A stretch of DNA of 64,000 nucleotides, taken from contig QGON01000062.1 in NCBI GenBank assembly GCA_003660235.1, positions 1 to 64,000 on the forward strand. Direction: 5' to 3'. The DNA is from a bacterium endosymbiont of Escarpia laminata. Lineage in GTDB: Bacteria; Pseudomonadota; Gammaproteobacteria; Chromatiales; Chromatiaceae. The position numbers and the translations under genes were made by a program. Shown piece by piece: positions 56,140-64,000 of the stretch (positions are counted from its first letter, which is position 1; each line of letters begins with the position of its first letter). The notes under the pieces were generated by a model. The model did not search any database. It saw only the letters and a program-made list of their open reading frames with translations, and was not told the origin of the DNA.

Positions 56140-59100
56140 TTACACTCCCGGCTCATAGGCCAGGTTGGGTGACAGCCACTTTTCTGCTTCTTTCAGATCC
56201 ATGCCTTTGCGCCCGGCATAGTCCACTACCTGGTCTTTGTTGAGTTTGCCGACGGCAAAGTAGCGGGCCTCCGGGTGGGCGAAATAGAGACCGCTGACTG
56301 CGGCTGTGGGCACCATCGCCTTGGATTCTGTGAGCCAGATGCTGGTGTTCTTCTCCGCATCCAGCAGTGTCCAGAGAAGATCCTTCTCGGAGTGGTCCGG
56401 ACTTGCCGGATAACCCATTGCCGGACGTATGCCGGTGTACTGCTCAGCGATGCGCTCCGCGTTGCTGAGCTGCTCATCTGCCGCATAGCCCCAGAGTTCC
56501 TTGCGTACCTTTTCGTGCAGCCATTCGGCCAGGGCCTCGGCCAGACGGTCAGCCAATGCCTTCAGCATCAGTGATGAGTAGTCGTCGTGATCGGCCTCGA
56601 ATTCCGCGACTTTTTCATCAATGCCGATGCCGGTCGTGCAGGCAAAACCGCCGATGGCATCGCGCTTGCCGCTCTCCCTGGGTGCGACAAAGTCTGCCAG
56701 TGACTCATTGTACTTGCCGCTGGGCTGTTTGCCCTGTTTGCGCAGGTTGTGCAGCGTAGTGAGCGTTTGCGCACGGGATTCGTCATCAGCCGTTCCCGGC
56801 GTCCTCGGTCTCTGTTCCCGACTCGACTCTACCACCTCCATCCCTGGAGGCGTGCCTCCCGCGGCATTGGTACTTCCCTGTACGGCATAGACTTCTATGT
56901 CATCGCCCACGGCGTTGGCGGGGAAGATCCCCACAACAGCGTTGGCTTGCAGCCATTTCTCGTCGCTGACCTTTGCCAGCATCGCCTCTGCGTCTGCAAA
57001 CAGCTTGCGCGCCTCTTCGCCTTTGGCTGCATCCTCCAGGATCTGGGGATAGCGTCCCTTCATCTGCCATGCATGGAAGAAGAAGGTCCAGTCGATATAA
57101 GGAATCAGTTGGTTCAGGTCGATGTCGATGAGGGTTGTGATGCCATACTTGACGGGCGTGGCGGGCTCAAAGATGGACCAGTCGATTGGGGTCGCATTGG
57201 CGCGGGCCTGTTCGATGGGGATCAGGTTGCGTGCCTCGTTCTTATTGGCCCGGCGCTGGCGAACAGCCTCGTATTCAGCGCGAATTTTGGCCATATAGTC
57301 GTCCCGCTGCTTACTCGACAGCAGGTTACTGGCAACGCCGACGGCGCGGCTGGCATCCGGCACGTAGATCACCGGGTGGTCACAGGCCGGTTCGATCTTC
57401 ACCGCCGTGTGGGCGATGGAGGTGGTGGCGCCGCCGATCAGCAGGGGTTGTGTCATGCCGAGTCGTTTCATCTCTTTGGCGACGTGGACCATCTCGTCAA
57501 GTGATGGGGTGATCAGGCCCGAGAGACCGATGATGTCGACGTTCTGCTCCCGGGCCTCCTTGAGGATGGTATCGGCGGACACCATCACGCCGATGTCGAT
57601 CACCTCGTAGTTGTTGCACTGCAATACCACGCCGACGATGTTCTTGCCGATGTCATGCACGTCACCCTTCACCGTGGCCATCAGTATCTTGCCCTGGGTC
57701 CGGACGCCGCACTCCGACTTTTCTGCTTCGATGAAGGGGTTCAGGTAGGCCACCGATTTCTTCATCACGCGGGCCGATTTGACCACCTGGGGCAGGAACA
57801 TCTTGCCGGCGCCAAACAGGTCGCCGACCACGTTCATGCCGTCCATCAGCGGACCTTCGATCACCATCAGGGACTTGTCGACGGATTGGCGGGCCTCTTC
57901 GGTATCTGCGTCGATGTACTCGGTGATGCCTTTCACCAAGGCGTGCTCCAGCCGCTTGTTGACAGACCAGGAGCGCCACTCCAGGTCTTCCACCTTGTTG
58001 CCGCCTACGGCATCGCCCGCGTAGTTGGGAGCGATCTCCACCAGCCGCTCACCCGCCTCAGGATCTTTGTTGAGAACCACGTCCGTCACCGCGTTGCGCA
58101 ACTCGGCGGGTAGGTCATCATAGACAGCCAGCTGGGCGGCGTTGACGATTCCCATGTCCATGCCGTTCTTGATGGCGTGGTAGAGAAAGACCGCGTGGAT
58201 CGCCTCGCGCACCGGATTGTTGCCGCGAAAGGAGAAGGAGACGTTGGAGACGCCGCCGGAGATCAGCGCATGGGGACAGGCCGCTTTTATCTCACGGGTC
58301 GCTTCGATGAAGTCGACGCCGTAGTTGTTGTGCTCTTCGATGCCGGTGGCGACGGCGAAGATGTTGGGGTCGAAGATGATATCTTCCGCCGGAAAACCCA
58401 CCTCTTCGGTCAGAATCTGATAGGCGCGGCTGCAGATCTCCACCTTGCGCGCCTGGGTGTCGGCCTGACCCGTCTCGTCGAAGGCCATCAGAATGATCGC
58501 CGCGCCGTAGCGGCGGCAGAGTTCGGCATGCTGCTTGAATTTATCCACTCCCTCTTTCATGGAGATGGAGTTGACGATGGACTTGCCCTGCACACACTTC
58601 AGCCCCGCCTCGATGATCTCCCACTTGGAGGAGTCGATCATCACCGGCACCTTGGAGATATCCGGCTCGCTGGCGCAGAGATTGAGAAAACGCTGCATCG
58701 CTGCGACGCCGTCGAGCATCGCCTCGTCCATATTGACGTCCACCACCTGGGCGCCGTTCTCCACCTGGGTGCGGCAGATGTCCAGCGCCTCTTCATACTC
58801 CTCGTTGAGGATCAGACGCTTGAACTTGGCGGAGCCGGTGACATTGGCCCGCTCACCCACGTTGACGAACAGCGAGTCGGGACCGATGTTGAGGGGTTCC
58901 AGGCCGGATAGGCGGCACTCGGGATGGATCTCCGGCAGTTGCCGCGGGGCCTTGTCGGCCACCGCGTCGGCAATCGCACGGATGTGCAATGGTGAGGTGC
59001 CGCAGCAGCCGCCGATGATATTGAGAAAACCGGCGCTGGCCCACTCGCTGAGATACTCCGCCATGTGGGCCGCGTCGAGATCGTATTCGCCGAACTCGTT

Positions 59101-59943
59101 GGGCAGGCCCGCATTGGGGTGGGCGGAGACGAAGGTCTCGGAGATGCGCGACATCTCCTCCACGTACTGGCGCATCAGTTCGGGGCCGAGGGCGCAGTTG
59201 AGGCCGATGGAGATCGGTCTGGCGTGGCGCAGGCTGTTGTAGAAAGACTCGGTGGTCTGGCCGGAGAGGGTGCGGCCGGATGCGTCGGTGATGGTGCCGG
59301 AGATCATGATCGGCAGCCGCAACTGGTCCTCATCGAACACCTGCTCGCAGGCGCAGATCGCCGCCTTGGCGTTGAGGGTATCGAAGATGGTCTCGATCAG
59401 CAGCAGATCCACACCGCCCTCGATCAGGCCTCGTGCCGCCTCGGCATAGGCCTCTACCAGCTGGTCGAAGGTGATATTGCGCGCGCCGGGATCGTTGACG
59501 TCCGGTGACAGGGAGGCGGTGCGATTGGTGGGGCCGAGTACCCCGGCGACAAAACGGGGTTTGTTTTCGGTAGTATGCTTTTCAGCCGCAGCGCGGGCCA
59601 GCCGGGCGGCAGCAACGTTCATCTCGTAGGCCAGTGCTTCCATGCCGTAGTCGGCCATGGAGATCCGGTTGGCGCCGAAGGTGTTGGTTTCGAGGATATC
59701 GGCGCCTGCCTCCAGGTACTCTTCGTGAATGCCCTGGATCAGCGCTGGCCGGGTCAGCACCAGCAGATCGTTGTTACCCTTCAGGTCGCTCGGCCAGTCG
59801 GCAAAACGCTCGCCTCTGTAGTCGGCCTCGTCGAGCTTGTGGCGCTGAATCATGGTGCCCATGGCGCCGTCCAGAATGAGGATGCGCTGGCGTAGAATCG
59901 ATTCGATTTCCGGAGTAGTATTTTGTCTGTGCGGATCGGCCAT
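56140..59943 (-). CDS. metH: cobalamin-dependent methionine synthase
   Basis: The 1267-residue enzyme has four modules: the homocysteine domain ([22 protein letters not shown], with zinc cysteines in [11 protein letters not shown]), the methyltetrahydrofolate pterin domain ([16 protein letters not shown]), the B12 domain ([19 protein letters not shown], supplying the cobalt-binding His), and the reactivation domain ([15 protein letters not shown]). It methylates homocysteine in the cytoplasm. An insert of about 32 residues near 1019-1050 is absent from typical MetH. No cobalamin or SAH riboswitch was recognised upstream. Confidence 0.97.
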   Translation of the reverse strand: MADPHRQNTTPEIESILRQRILILDGAMGTMIQRHKLDEADYRGERFADWPSDLKGNNDLLVLTRPALIQGIHEEYLEAGADILETNTFGANRISMADYGMEALAYEMNVAAARLARAAAEKHTTENKPRFVAGVLGPTNRTASLSPDVNDPGARNITFDQLVEAYAEAARGLIEGGVDLLLIETIFDTLNAKAAICACEQVFDEDQLRLPIMISGTITDASGRTLSGQTTESFYNSLRHARPISIGLNCALGPELMRQYVEEMSRISETFVSAHPNAGLPNEFGEYDLDAAHMAEYLSEWASAGFLNIIGGCCGTSPLHIRAIADAVADKAPRQLPEIHPECRLSGLEPLNIGPDSLFVNVGERANVTGSAKFKRLILNEEYEEALDICRTQVENGAQVVDVNMDEAMLDGVAAMQRFLNLCASEPDISKVPVMIDSSKWEIIEAGLKCVQGKSIVNSISMKEGVDKFKQHAELCRRYGAAIILMAFDETGQADTQARKVEICSRAYQILTEEVGFPAEDIIFDPNIFAVATGIEEHNNYGVDFIEATREIKAACPHALISGGVSNVSFSFRGNNPVREAIHAVFLYHAIKNGMDMGIVNAAQLAVYDDLPAELRNAVTDVVLNKDPEAGERLVEIAPNYAGDAVGGNKVEDLEWRSWSVNKRLEHALVKGITEYIDADTEEARQSVDKSLMVIEGPLMDGMNVVGDLFGAGKMFLPQVVKSARVMKKSVAYLNPFIEAEKSECGVRTQGKILMATVKGDVHDIGKNIVGVVLQCNNYEVIDIGVMVSADTILKEAREQNVDIIGLSGLITPSLDEMVHVAKEMKRLGMTQPLLIGGATTSIAHTAVKIEPACDHPVIYVPDASRAVGVASNLLSSKQRDDYMAKIRAEYEAVRQRRANKNEARNLIPIEQARANATPIDWSIFEPATPVKYGITTLIDIDLNQLIPYIDWTFFFHAWQMKGRYPQILEDAAKGEEARKLFADAEAMLAKVSDEKWLQANAVVGIFPANAVGDDIEVYAVQGSTNAAGGTPPGMEVVESSREQRPRTPGTADDESRAQTLTTLHNLRKQGKQPSGKYNESLADFVAPRESGKRDAIGGFACTTGIGIDEKVAEFEADHDDYSSLMLKALADRLAEALAEWLHEKVRKELWGYAADEQLSNAERIAEQYTGIRPAMGYPASPDHSEKDLLWTLLDAEKNTSIWLTESKAMVPTAAVSGLYFAHPEARYFAVGKLNKDQVVDYAGRKGMDLKEAEKWLSPNLAYEPGV
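56785..56880 (-). repeat. in-frame palindromic insert within metH
   Basis: About 96 bases encode [20 protein letters not shown] and [11 protein letters not shown] between EVYAV and DDESRAQTL. Typical MetH runs straight from EVYA to DESR. The DNA holds the palindrome GGAGGCGTGCCTCC (56846-56859). The length is a multiple of three and the frame is open, so the protein is extended, not broken. Confidence 0.6.
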
Positions 59944-60058
59944 TCAGGGAACTCAGAATTTGGTACGGAACCGACAATTATAAGACCTTGCGTTGATGTA
60001 GGCGAATCCCTTTGTTTTTTGCATCTCGGCGCTTCCCTATCCACACGGAGAATGAATT

Positions 60059-61078
60059 GTGGCGAGACAAGCCTTTCTGGTTGATGATTCCAAATCTGCG
60101 CGCATCGTGCTCAGTCGTTTGTTGAGCCGGCACGGCTTTGATGAGGTGGTGATGGCCGAGTCGGGTGAGCAGGCCCTCGAACTGCTCAAGGATACGGTGC
60201 CGGATGCCATATTTGTCGATTATCAGATGGATGGCATGGATGGGTTGGAGACGATCGCTGCGATCAAAAAGGATCAGCGGCTGGTTAAGGTTCCGGTCTT
60301 CATGTGTACCGCCAACGAGGGGGCCGACTACGCTGCTGCGGCCCAATCCTACGGTGCAATGGGGATACTTACCAAGCCGCCGACCACACAGCGTCTCAAG
60401 GAGATAATTGAACTCATCGATGGTGTTAAAGGTGCGGTTGTTCCAGGAGCGGCGACCACTGGAGCGGGAGCCGCACCGACCACTCCGGCATTTGTCATTA
60501 CAGCGGAAGAGGTGCGGACGATTGCCAGGGAGGCGGCGCAGCAGGCGGCCGAGGCGGTCATAGGACCGCTGGCGGAGGCTGCCGTGGAGAAGCGGCTGGC
60601 AGAACAGCCGCTGGAGATCGACGTCGGCAAGTTGCGTGAAGAGATCGCCACACAGGTCAGCGGGGAGCTGGAAGGTATCGTCAGACAGGTTAACGATTCC
60701 ATCGTGGCTGAGGTGATAGAGACCCATTTCCGTGAACAGTGGCAGCAGGTCTCCGGACAGATAACTCAACAGCTTGAAGCGTTCCGCAGCGAGGTTTTGG
60801 GGCAGGTGCCGGAAAAGAACGACATGATCGAACATATCCGCATGGTTACGGAGGGTTCCATGGAGGCGCTGGCAACAGAAACGGCCACCCGGGTTTCACA
60901 GGAGGTGGCGCACCATACAGCGATCGAAACGGCTGAAGCACTCATCGATCGGCGTTTCAGTGATGCGGCAGACAGCGCACAGAGCAAGGCCGGCAAGCGG
61001 GGTCAACGGACCCTGCTCTATCTGGGGATAACGGTGTTGCTGCTGGCGGTGGCAGCCGGGTTGATCCTCTATAATTGA
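60059..61078 (+). CDS. receiver-domain protein with C-terminal membrane anchor
   Basis: The 339-residue protein has a receiver domain ([20 protein letters not shown]; phospho-Asp in [11 protein letters not shown]; about 1-125). An Ala/Pro linker and a long helical region (about 150-310) follow, and the last 25 residues form a membrane helix ([19 protein letters not shown]). It is tail-anchored with the receiver in the cytoplasm and no output domain. A GTG start at 60059 gives [15 protein letters not shown], aligned with MARKHALIVDDSKTAR in the 35702 paralogue. It diverges from metH. Confidence 0.8.
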   Translation: MARQAFLVDDSKSARIVLSRLLSRHGFDEVVMAESGEQALELLKDTVPDAIFVDYQMDGMDGLETIAAIKKDQRLVKVPVFMCTANEGADYAAAAQSYGAMGILTKPPTTQRLKEIIELIDGVKGAVVPGAATTGAGAAPTTPAFVITAEEVRTIAREAAQQAAEAVIGPLAEAAVEKRLAEQPLEIDVGKLREEIATQVSGELEGIVRQVNDSIVAEVIETHFREQWQQVSGQITQQLEAFRSEVLGQVPEKNDMIEHIRMVTEGSMEALATETATRVSQEVAHHTAIETAEALIDRRFSDAADSAQSKAGKRGQRTLLYLGITVLLLAVAAGLILYN

Positions 61079-61119
61079 ATCGACGCCTCAAGCTAACAGA
61101 TCGATCCCGGGAGAGTCCC

Positions 61120-61752
61120 ATGTTCGGATTGGGCAAAAAGAGTGAGATGCCGATGCCGTCGGAGGCCCTGCCCGGCAGGGAGACACCTATGCCCGTGTCG
61201 CCGGAGCATTTTGTCAACGGCAATTCATTGGCAGGCCCATTTCCGCAAGGGATGGCATTCGCCCTGTTCGGTTTAGGGTGTTTCTGGGGGGCGGAGCGGC
61301 GCTTCTGGGAGTTGCCGGGGGTCTATTCCACCGCTGTGGGTTATGCAGCGGGGTTCACGCCGAACCCGACCTATGACGAGGTCTGCACCGGCAAAACCGG
61401 CCACAACGAGGTGGTGCGGGTGGTTTTCGATCCGGCCCTGGTGAGCTACGAGGCACTATTGAAGCATTTCTGGGAGTCCCACGATCCGACCCAGGGCATG
61501 CGCCAGGGCAATGATGCAGGGACGCAGTATCGCTCCGGCATCTATACCTACAGCAAGACTCAGTTGGCCGAGGCTGAAAAAATGCGGGCGCTGTTTCAGG
61601 CTGAGTTGACCGCAGCCGGACATTCGGAGATCACCACCGAAATCCAACCTGCCACCGAGTTCTATTTTGCCGAGGACTACCACCAGCAGTATCTGGCCAA
61701 GAACCCCCGGGGTTACTGTGGTCTGGGTGGAACCGGCGTCAGCTTCCCGTAG
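61120..61752 (+). CDS. msrA: peptide methionine sulfoxide reductase MsrA
   Basis: The 210-residue enzyme carries the catalytic motif [28 protein letters not shown] and a C-terminal [13 protein letters not shown] with the resolving cysteine. The N-terminal 45 residues ([18 protein letters not shown]) match the longer MsrA class. It repairs oxidised methionine in the cytoplasm. The ATG at 61120 is preferred over the upstream frame. It is followed 11 bases later by a histone-deacetylase-family gene, and the two are probably co-transcribed. Confidence 0.95.
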   Translation: MFGLGKKSEMPMPSEALPGRETPMPVSPEHFVNGNSLAGPFPQGMAFALFGLGCFWGAERRFWELPGVYSTAVGYAAGFTPNPTYDEVCTGKTGHNEVVRVVFDPALVSYEALLKHFWESHDPTQGMRQGNDAGTQYRSGIYTYSKTQLAEAEKMRALFQAELTAAGHSEITTEIQPATEFYFAEDYHQQYLAKNPRGYCGLGGTGVSFP

Positions 61753-61763
61753 TATCTGTTCCC

Positions 61764-62711
61764 ATGTCAGACACCGCCATCTACGCAGGAGGACGACTTG
61801 GGGAGTACAACTTCGGTGCCGATCACCCATTCGGTCCCTCCCGTCACGATGCCTTTTTCGACGAGTTCATGCGGCGGGGGTTCGAGGCGCGCTGCGCTGT
61901 GGAAGCACCGGTCCTGGCTGACCGGGAGGCGATCGCCAGATTTCATACGATGGATTATATCGATCGGGTGGAGCGGGCCTCGGTGGACGGCCAGGGTCTG
62001 CTGGATGCAGGTGATACCCCGGCCTTTCCCGGCGTGATGGAGGCCTCTGCCCGGGTCGTGGGCACGGTGCTCAAGGCGGTGGACGATATCGTCACCGGTA
62101 ATTGCCGCCGGGCGTTTGTGCCTATCGCCGGTCTGCATCATGCACGCCGTGACAGTGCTGCCGGTTTCTGTGTCTTCAACGATTGCGGCGTCGCCATCGA
62201 GACCCTGCGCCGGGTTCATGGGATAAGGCGCGTGGCCTACGTGGACATAGATGCCCACCATGGTGACGGGGTCTTCTATGCGTTCGAGGATGACCCGGAT
62301 CTCATCTTCGTCGACCTGCATGAAGATGGCCGCTATCTCTATCCCGGCACCGGTTCGGTGACCGAGACAGGGCGCGGTGAGGCGAAGGGGAGCAAGCTCA
62401 ATATCCCGATGCCGCCGAAGGCGGGTGACACGGAGTTTTTCAAGACGTGGGAGGTTGCCGAGTCATTCATAGATCGCGCGCAGCCCGACTTCATCCTTTT
62501 TCAGTGCGGTGCCGACAGCCTGGCGGGTGACCCCATTACCGATCTGCGCTATTCAGACGATGCTCATCGCCATGCCGCATCACGTCTTCGCCGGTTGGCG
62601 CAGCGTCACTGTGACGGCAGGCTGTTGGCGCTGGGAGGGGGTGGCTATAATCTGCAAAATCTGGCCTCCGCCTGGTGCGCGGTGGTCGAGGCCTTTATCG
62701 AGGCTGCGTAG
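61764..62711 (+). CDS. histone deacetylase family protein
   Basis: The 315-residue protein has the zinc-hydrolase sequences of the arginase/deacetylase fold: IAGLHHARRDSAAGFCVFND, VDIDAHHGDGVFYAF, FVDLHEDGRYLYPGTG and FQCGADSLAGDP. Bacterial members deacetylate acetoin-utilization targets, polyamines or lysines; the substrate is unknown here. Confidence 0.9.
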   Translation: MSDTAIYAGGRLGEYNFGADHPFGPSRHDAFFDEFMRRGFEARCAVEAPVLADREAIARFHTMDYIDRVERASVDGQGLLDAGDTPAFPGVMEASARVVGTVLKAVDDIVTGNCRRAFVPIAGLHHARRDSAAGFCVFNDCGVAIETLRRVHGIRRVAYVDIDAHHGDGVFYAFEDDPDLIFVDLHEDGRYLYPGTGSVTETGRGEAKGSKLNIPMPPKAGDTEFFKTWEVAESFIDRAQPDFILFQCGADSLAGDPITDLRYSDDAHRHAASRLRRLAQRHCDGRLLALGGGGYNLQNLASAWCAVVEAFIEAA

Positions 62712-62719
62712 GGGGTCGC

Positions 62720-62745
62720 GCCGGATCCGCTGCGCTTGATCCGGC
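62720..62745. repeat. GCCGGATC-type palindromic repeat
   Basis: GCCGGATC (62720-62727) pairs with GATCCGGC (62738-62745) around CGCTGCGCTT. It lies in the convergent gap between the deacetylase-family gene and the OsmC gene, and is the reverse complement of the copy at 48551. Confidence 0.8.
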
Positions 62746-62768
62746 CTAGGTTGATCCACAGCTACTCC

Positions 62769-63230
62769 CTACTCTGCCTGGTGCAGAAGCTGGCCCGCCT
62801 TGTCCACCACCTGGACGCCCACCGGGATGCCCTCACGAATACTGGCGGTGACGACGCAGAAATCCTCGAACAGATCTGCACAGCGTTTCAGTTTTGCGGA
62901 TTCCGCCAGTTCGTCGTCGATGGTGATTTTGACCTCGATGCCGCCCACCCGCAGGCGCTTCTTCTCGTTGCGCACCATGGTGCAGGTGGCCTCGGCCTTG
63001 ATGCTGTGTGCTGGAGCGTCATCTTTTGCCAGGCAGAACATCAGGCTGGCGCTGAGGCAGTTGGCAGTAGCCGCGGCCAGCAGACGGGATGCGTTGGGAC
63101 CGTTGCGTTCACCCAGTGGTGGGGGTTCATCCAACAGGATGTCCTGTGCTTTTTTGAGATCGAATTTGACCCTGAAGGCGTAACCCTCCTCCTGCTCCAG
63201 GTGGATAGTGAAACGACCGACTTCTGACAT
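62769..63230 (-). CDS. OsmC-family protein
   Basis: The 153-residue protein has the OsmC/Ohr pattern: an N-terminal beta half, NASRLLAAATANCLSASLMFCL with the first cysteine, and RCADLFEDFCVVTASIREGI with the second. The paired cysteines suggest thiol peroxidase activity against organic hydroperoxides. It may be regulated by oxidants. Confidence 0.9.
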   Translation of the reverse strand: MSEVGRFTIHLEQEEGYAFRVKFDLKKAQDILLDEPPPLGERNGPNASRLLAAATANCLSASLMFCLAKDDAPAHSIKAEATCTMVRNEKKRLRVGGIEVKITIDDELAESAKLKRCADLFEDFCVVTASIREGIPVGVQVVDKAGQLLHQAE

Positions 63231-63302
63231 AACAATCTCCTTTGTAGATCATTGAGAGGTTACACTCTATCCAAAGAGGGTAGACGGTATTTGCCGATTC
63301 GA

Positions 63303-63912
63303 TTATTCATCGAGAATCGACTGCCAGGCGCGATGCGCCCCTATCTGTGACATGGCCTGTTGCAGCAGTGTCTTGCCGGGTTCGGTGCGGAACCAGGTGT
63401 TGAGACCGGAGGGGTGGGGCAGGGGAATTACGTCCGTGGTCAGGCCATTGATTTCGATCTGATGGGTTTTGCCCACGATATCGACCAGTTTGTTTACCTT
63501 CATGAAACGAGCCATGGCCAGTTTGCCGACAGGGATCAGCAGCCGGGGTTTGAGCAGTCCGACCTCCGCGTCGATCCAGCGGCTGCAGTTCGCTATCTCA
63601 ATCTTGCTTGGCACCCGGTCACCGCCTTTCGGGTTTTTCCCGGGAAAGCAGCGGCAGACTGCAGTCATATAGATCCGGCTGCGAAACTGCGTTTCATCCA
63701 ATCCAATGCCGTCGAACCATTTGAACAGGGTCTTTCCGGCGGTCCAGGCAAAGGGTTTTCCTGCGGGGCCTTCCCTGTCGCCCGGCGCCGCCGACCAGCA
63801 TGATGGGAGAGATGACGGGCTGGCAGATGACCACCGGCCCGGTCATGTCTGGACAGAGTCGGCAGGTCTGCAGATTCGATTGGTGCTGTTTGATGGCTTG
63901 AAGGGTGATCAT
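63303..63912 (-). pseudogene. uracil-DNA glycosylase family protein, frameshifted
   Basis: The first part (63912-63694) begins MITLQAIKQHQSNLQTCRLCPDM. The second part (63701-63303) continues TQFRSRIYMTAVCRCFPGKNPKGG and ends with the motif PLPHPSGLNTWFR. Removing one base near 63785-63793 joins them through MLVGAPGDREGPAGKPFAWT, typical of iron-sulfur uracil-DNA glycosylases. The single-base lesion lies in a GC run (GGCGGCGCC), so an assembly error is as likely as a true pseudogene. Confidence 0.75.
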
Positions 63913-63954
63913 GAGGCGTTAAACTAACAGAAATTATACCGTCGTATTGAGAAT

Positions 63955-64000
63955 GTAGGTCGGGTTAGTCGCACGGCAGCACAACAGCTTGAATCTGACA
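63955..64000. repeat. MITE-like repeat, copy 2 (cut by window end)
   Basis: GTAGGTCGGGTTAG at 63955 followed by CGCAC and ACAACAG repeats the left end of the 154-bp element at 22061, in the same orientation. The rest is outside the window. Confidence 0.75.

Noticed and set aside
59944..60058. Riboswitch upstream of metH
   Set aside because: The 115-base divergent gap is short and shows neither a B12-box nor an SAH-type conserved core.

Overview
The window looks like a chromosome segment of a chemolithoautotrophic, sulfur-oxidizing gammaproteobacterium. The evidence is dissimilatory APS reductase (aprBA), a Qmo/Hdr-type electron-transfer operon, a DsrE2 sulfur carrier, CbbQ/CbbO RuBisCO-activase proteins, and gammaproteobacterial housekeeping genes (polA, comM, ubiK, yheS, ycgL, metH). 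Placement near the thiotrophic-symbiont/Sedimenticola-type lineages is an inference from gene content only. No rRNA, tRNA or CRISPR array was recognised.

Layout. 1-4.6 kb is an accessory edge: a truncated IS3-family element, a small HMA-like protein with DsrE2, REP-like repeats, and an AT-rich UvrD-type helicase with an extra C-terminal domain. 4.6-9.2 kb holds polA with a coupled 55-residue membrane protein, a diguanylate cyclase and a DUF4124 protein. 9.3-12 kb is a nitrogen operon (porin, glnK, amtB) behind a textbook sigma-54 promoter. 12.2-18 kb is a sensory operon (TonB-dependent receptor, periplasmic binding protein, hybrid histidine kinase). 18-31.2 kb is housekeeping: ubiK, comM, yheS, MOSC protein, pilU, glgP-ycgL, and the divergent znuA/znuCB.

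31.5-47.7 kb is the lithotrophic core. aprBA lies on the plus strand. qmoA-qmoB-hdrC-hdrB lies on the minus strand, with soluble HdrC/HdrB in place of the membrane subunit QmoC. cbbQ-cbbO follows, without RuBisCO genes nearby. Between these lie a YkgJ protein, phhB, a membrane-bound receiver-domain protein and a three-gene ExbB/ExbD-like operon.

47.8-56 kb is mixed: an MlaC-like protein, a retropepsin, a zinc-ribbon/TPR/PDZ-like protein, a nosD gene broken by two insertions, a SHOCT lipoprotein, and a diheme cytochrome c beside a fused monoheme-cytochrome/outer-membrane barrel of Cyc2 type. 56-64 kb carries metH (with a coding palindromic insert), a second membrane-anchored receiver protein, msrA, a histone-deacetylase-family protein, an OsmC protein and a frameshifted uracil-DNA glycosylase.

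The most striking observation is in nosD. A 444-bp segment has the exact anatomy of an integron gene cassette: a GTTGGAC core at its 5' junction, and a 63-nt attC with a complementary GTCCAAC core and a one-base extrahelical bulge. It sits at a non-attI site. Removing it together with a second 281-bp insert restores a continuous 404-residue NosD frame to the base. Several dispersed palindromic repeat families punctuate the intergenic gaps.
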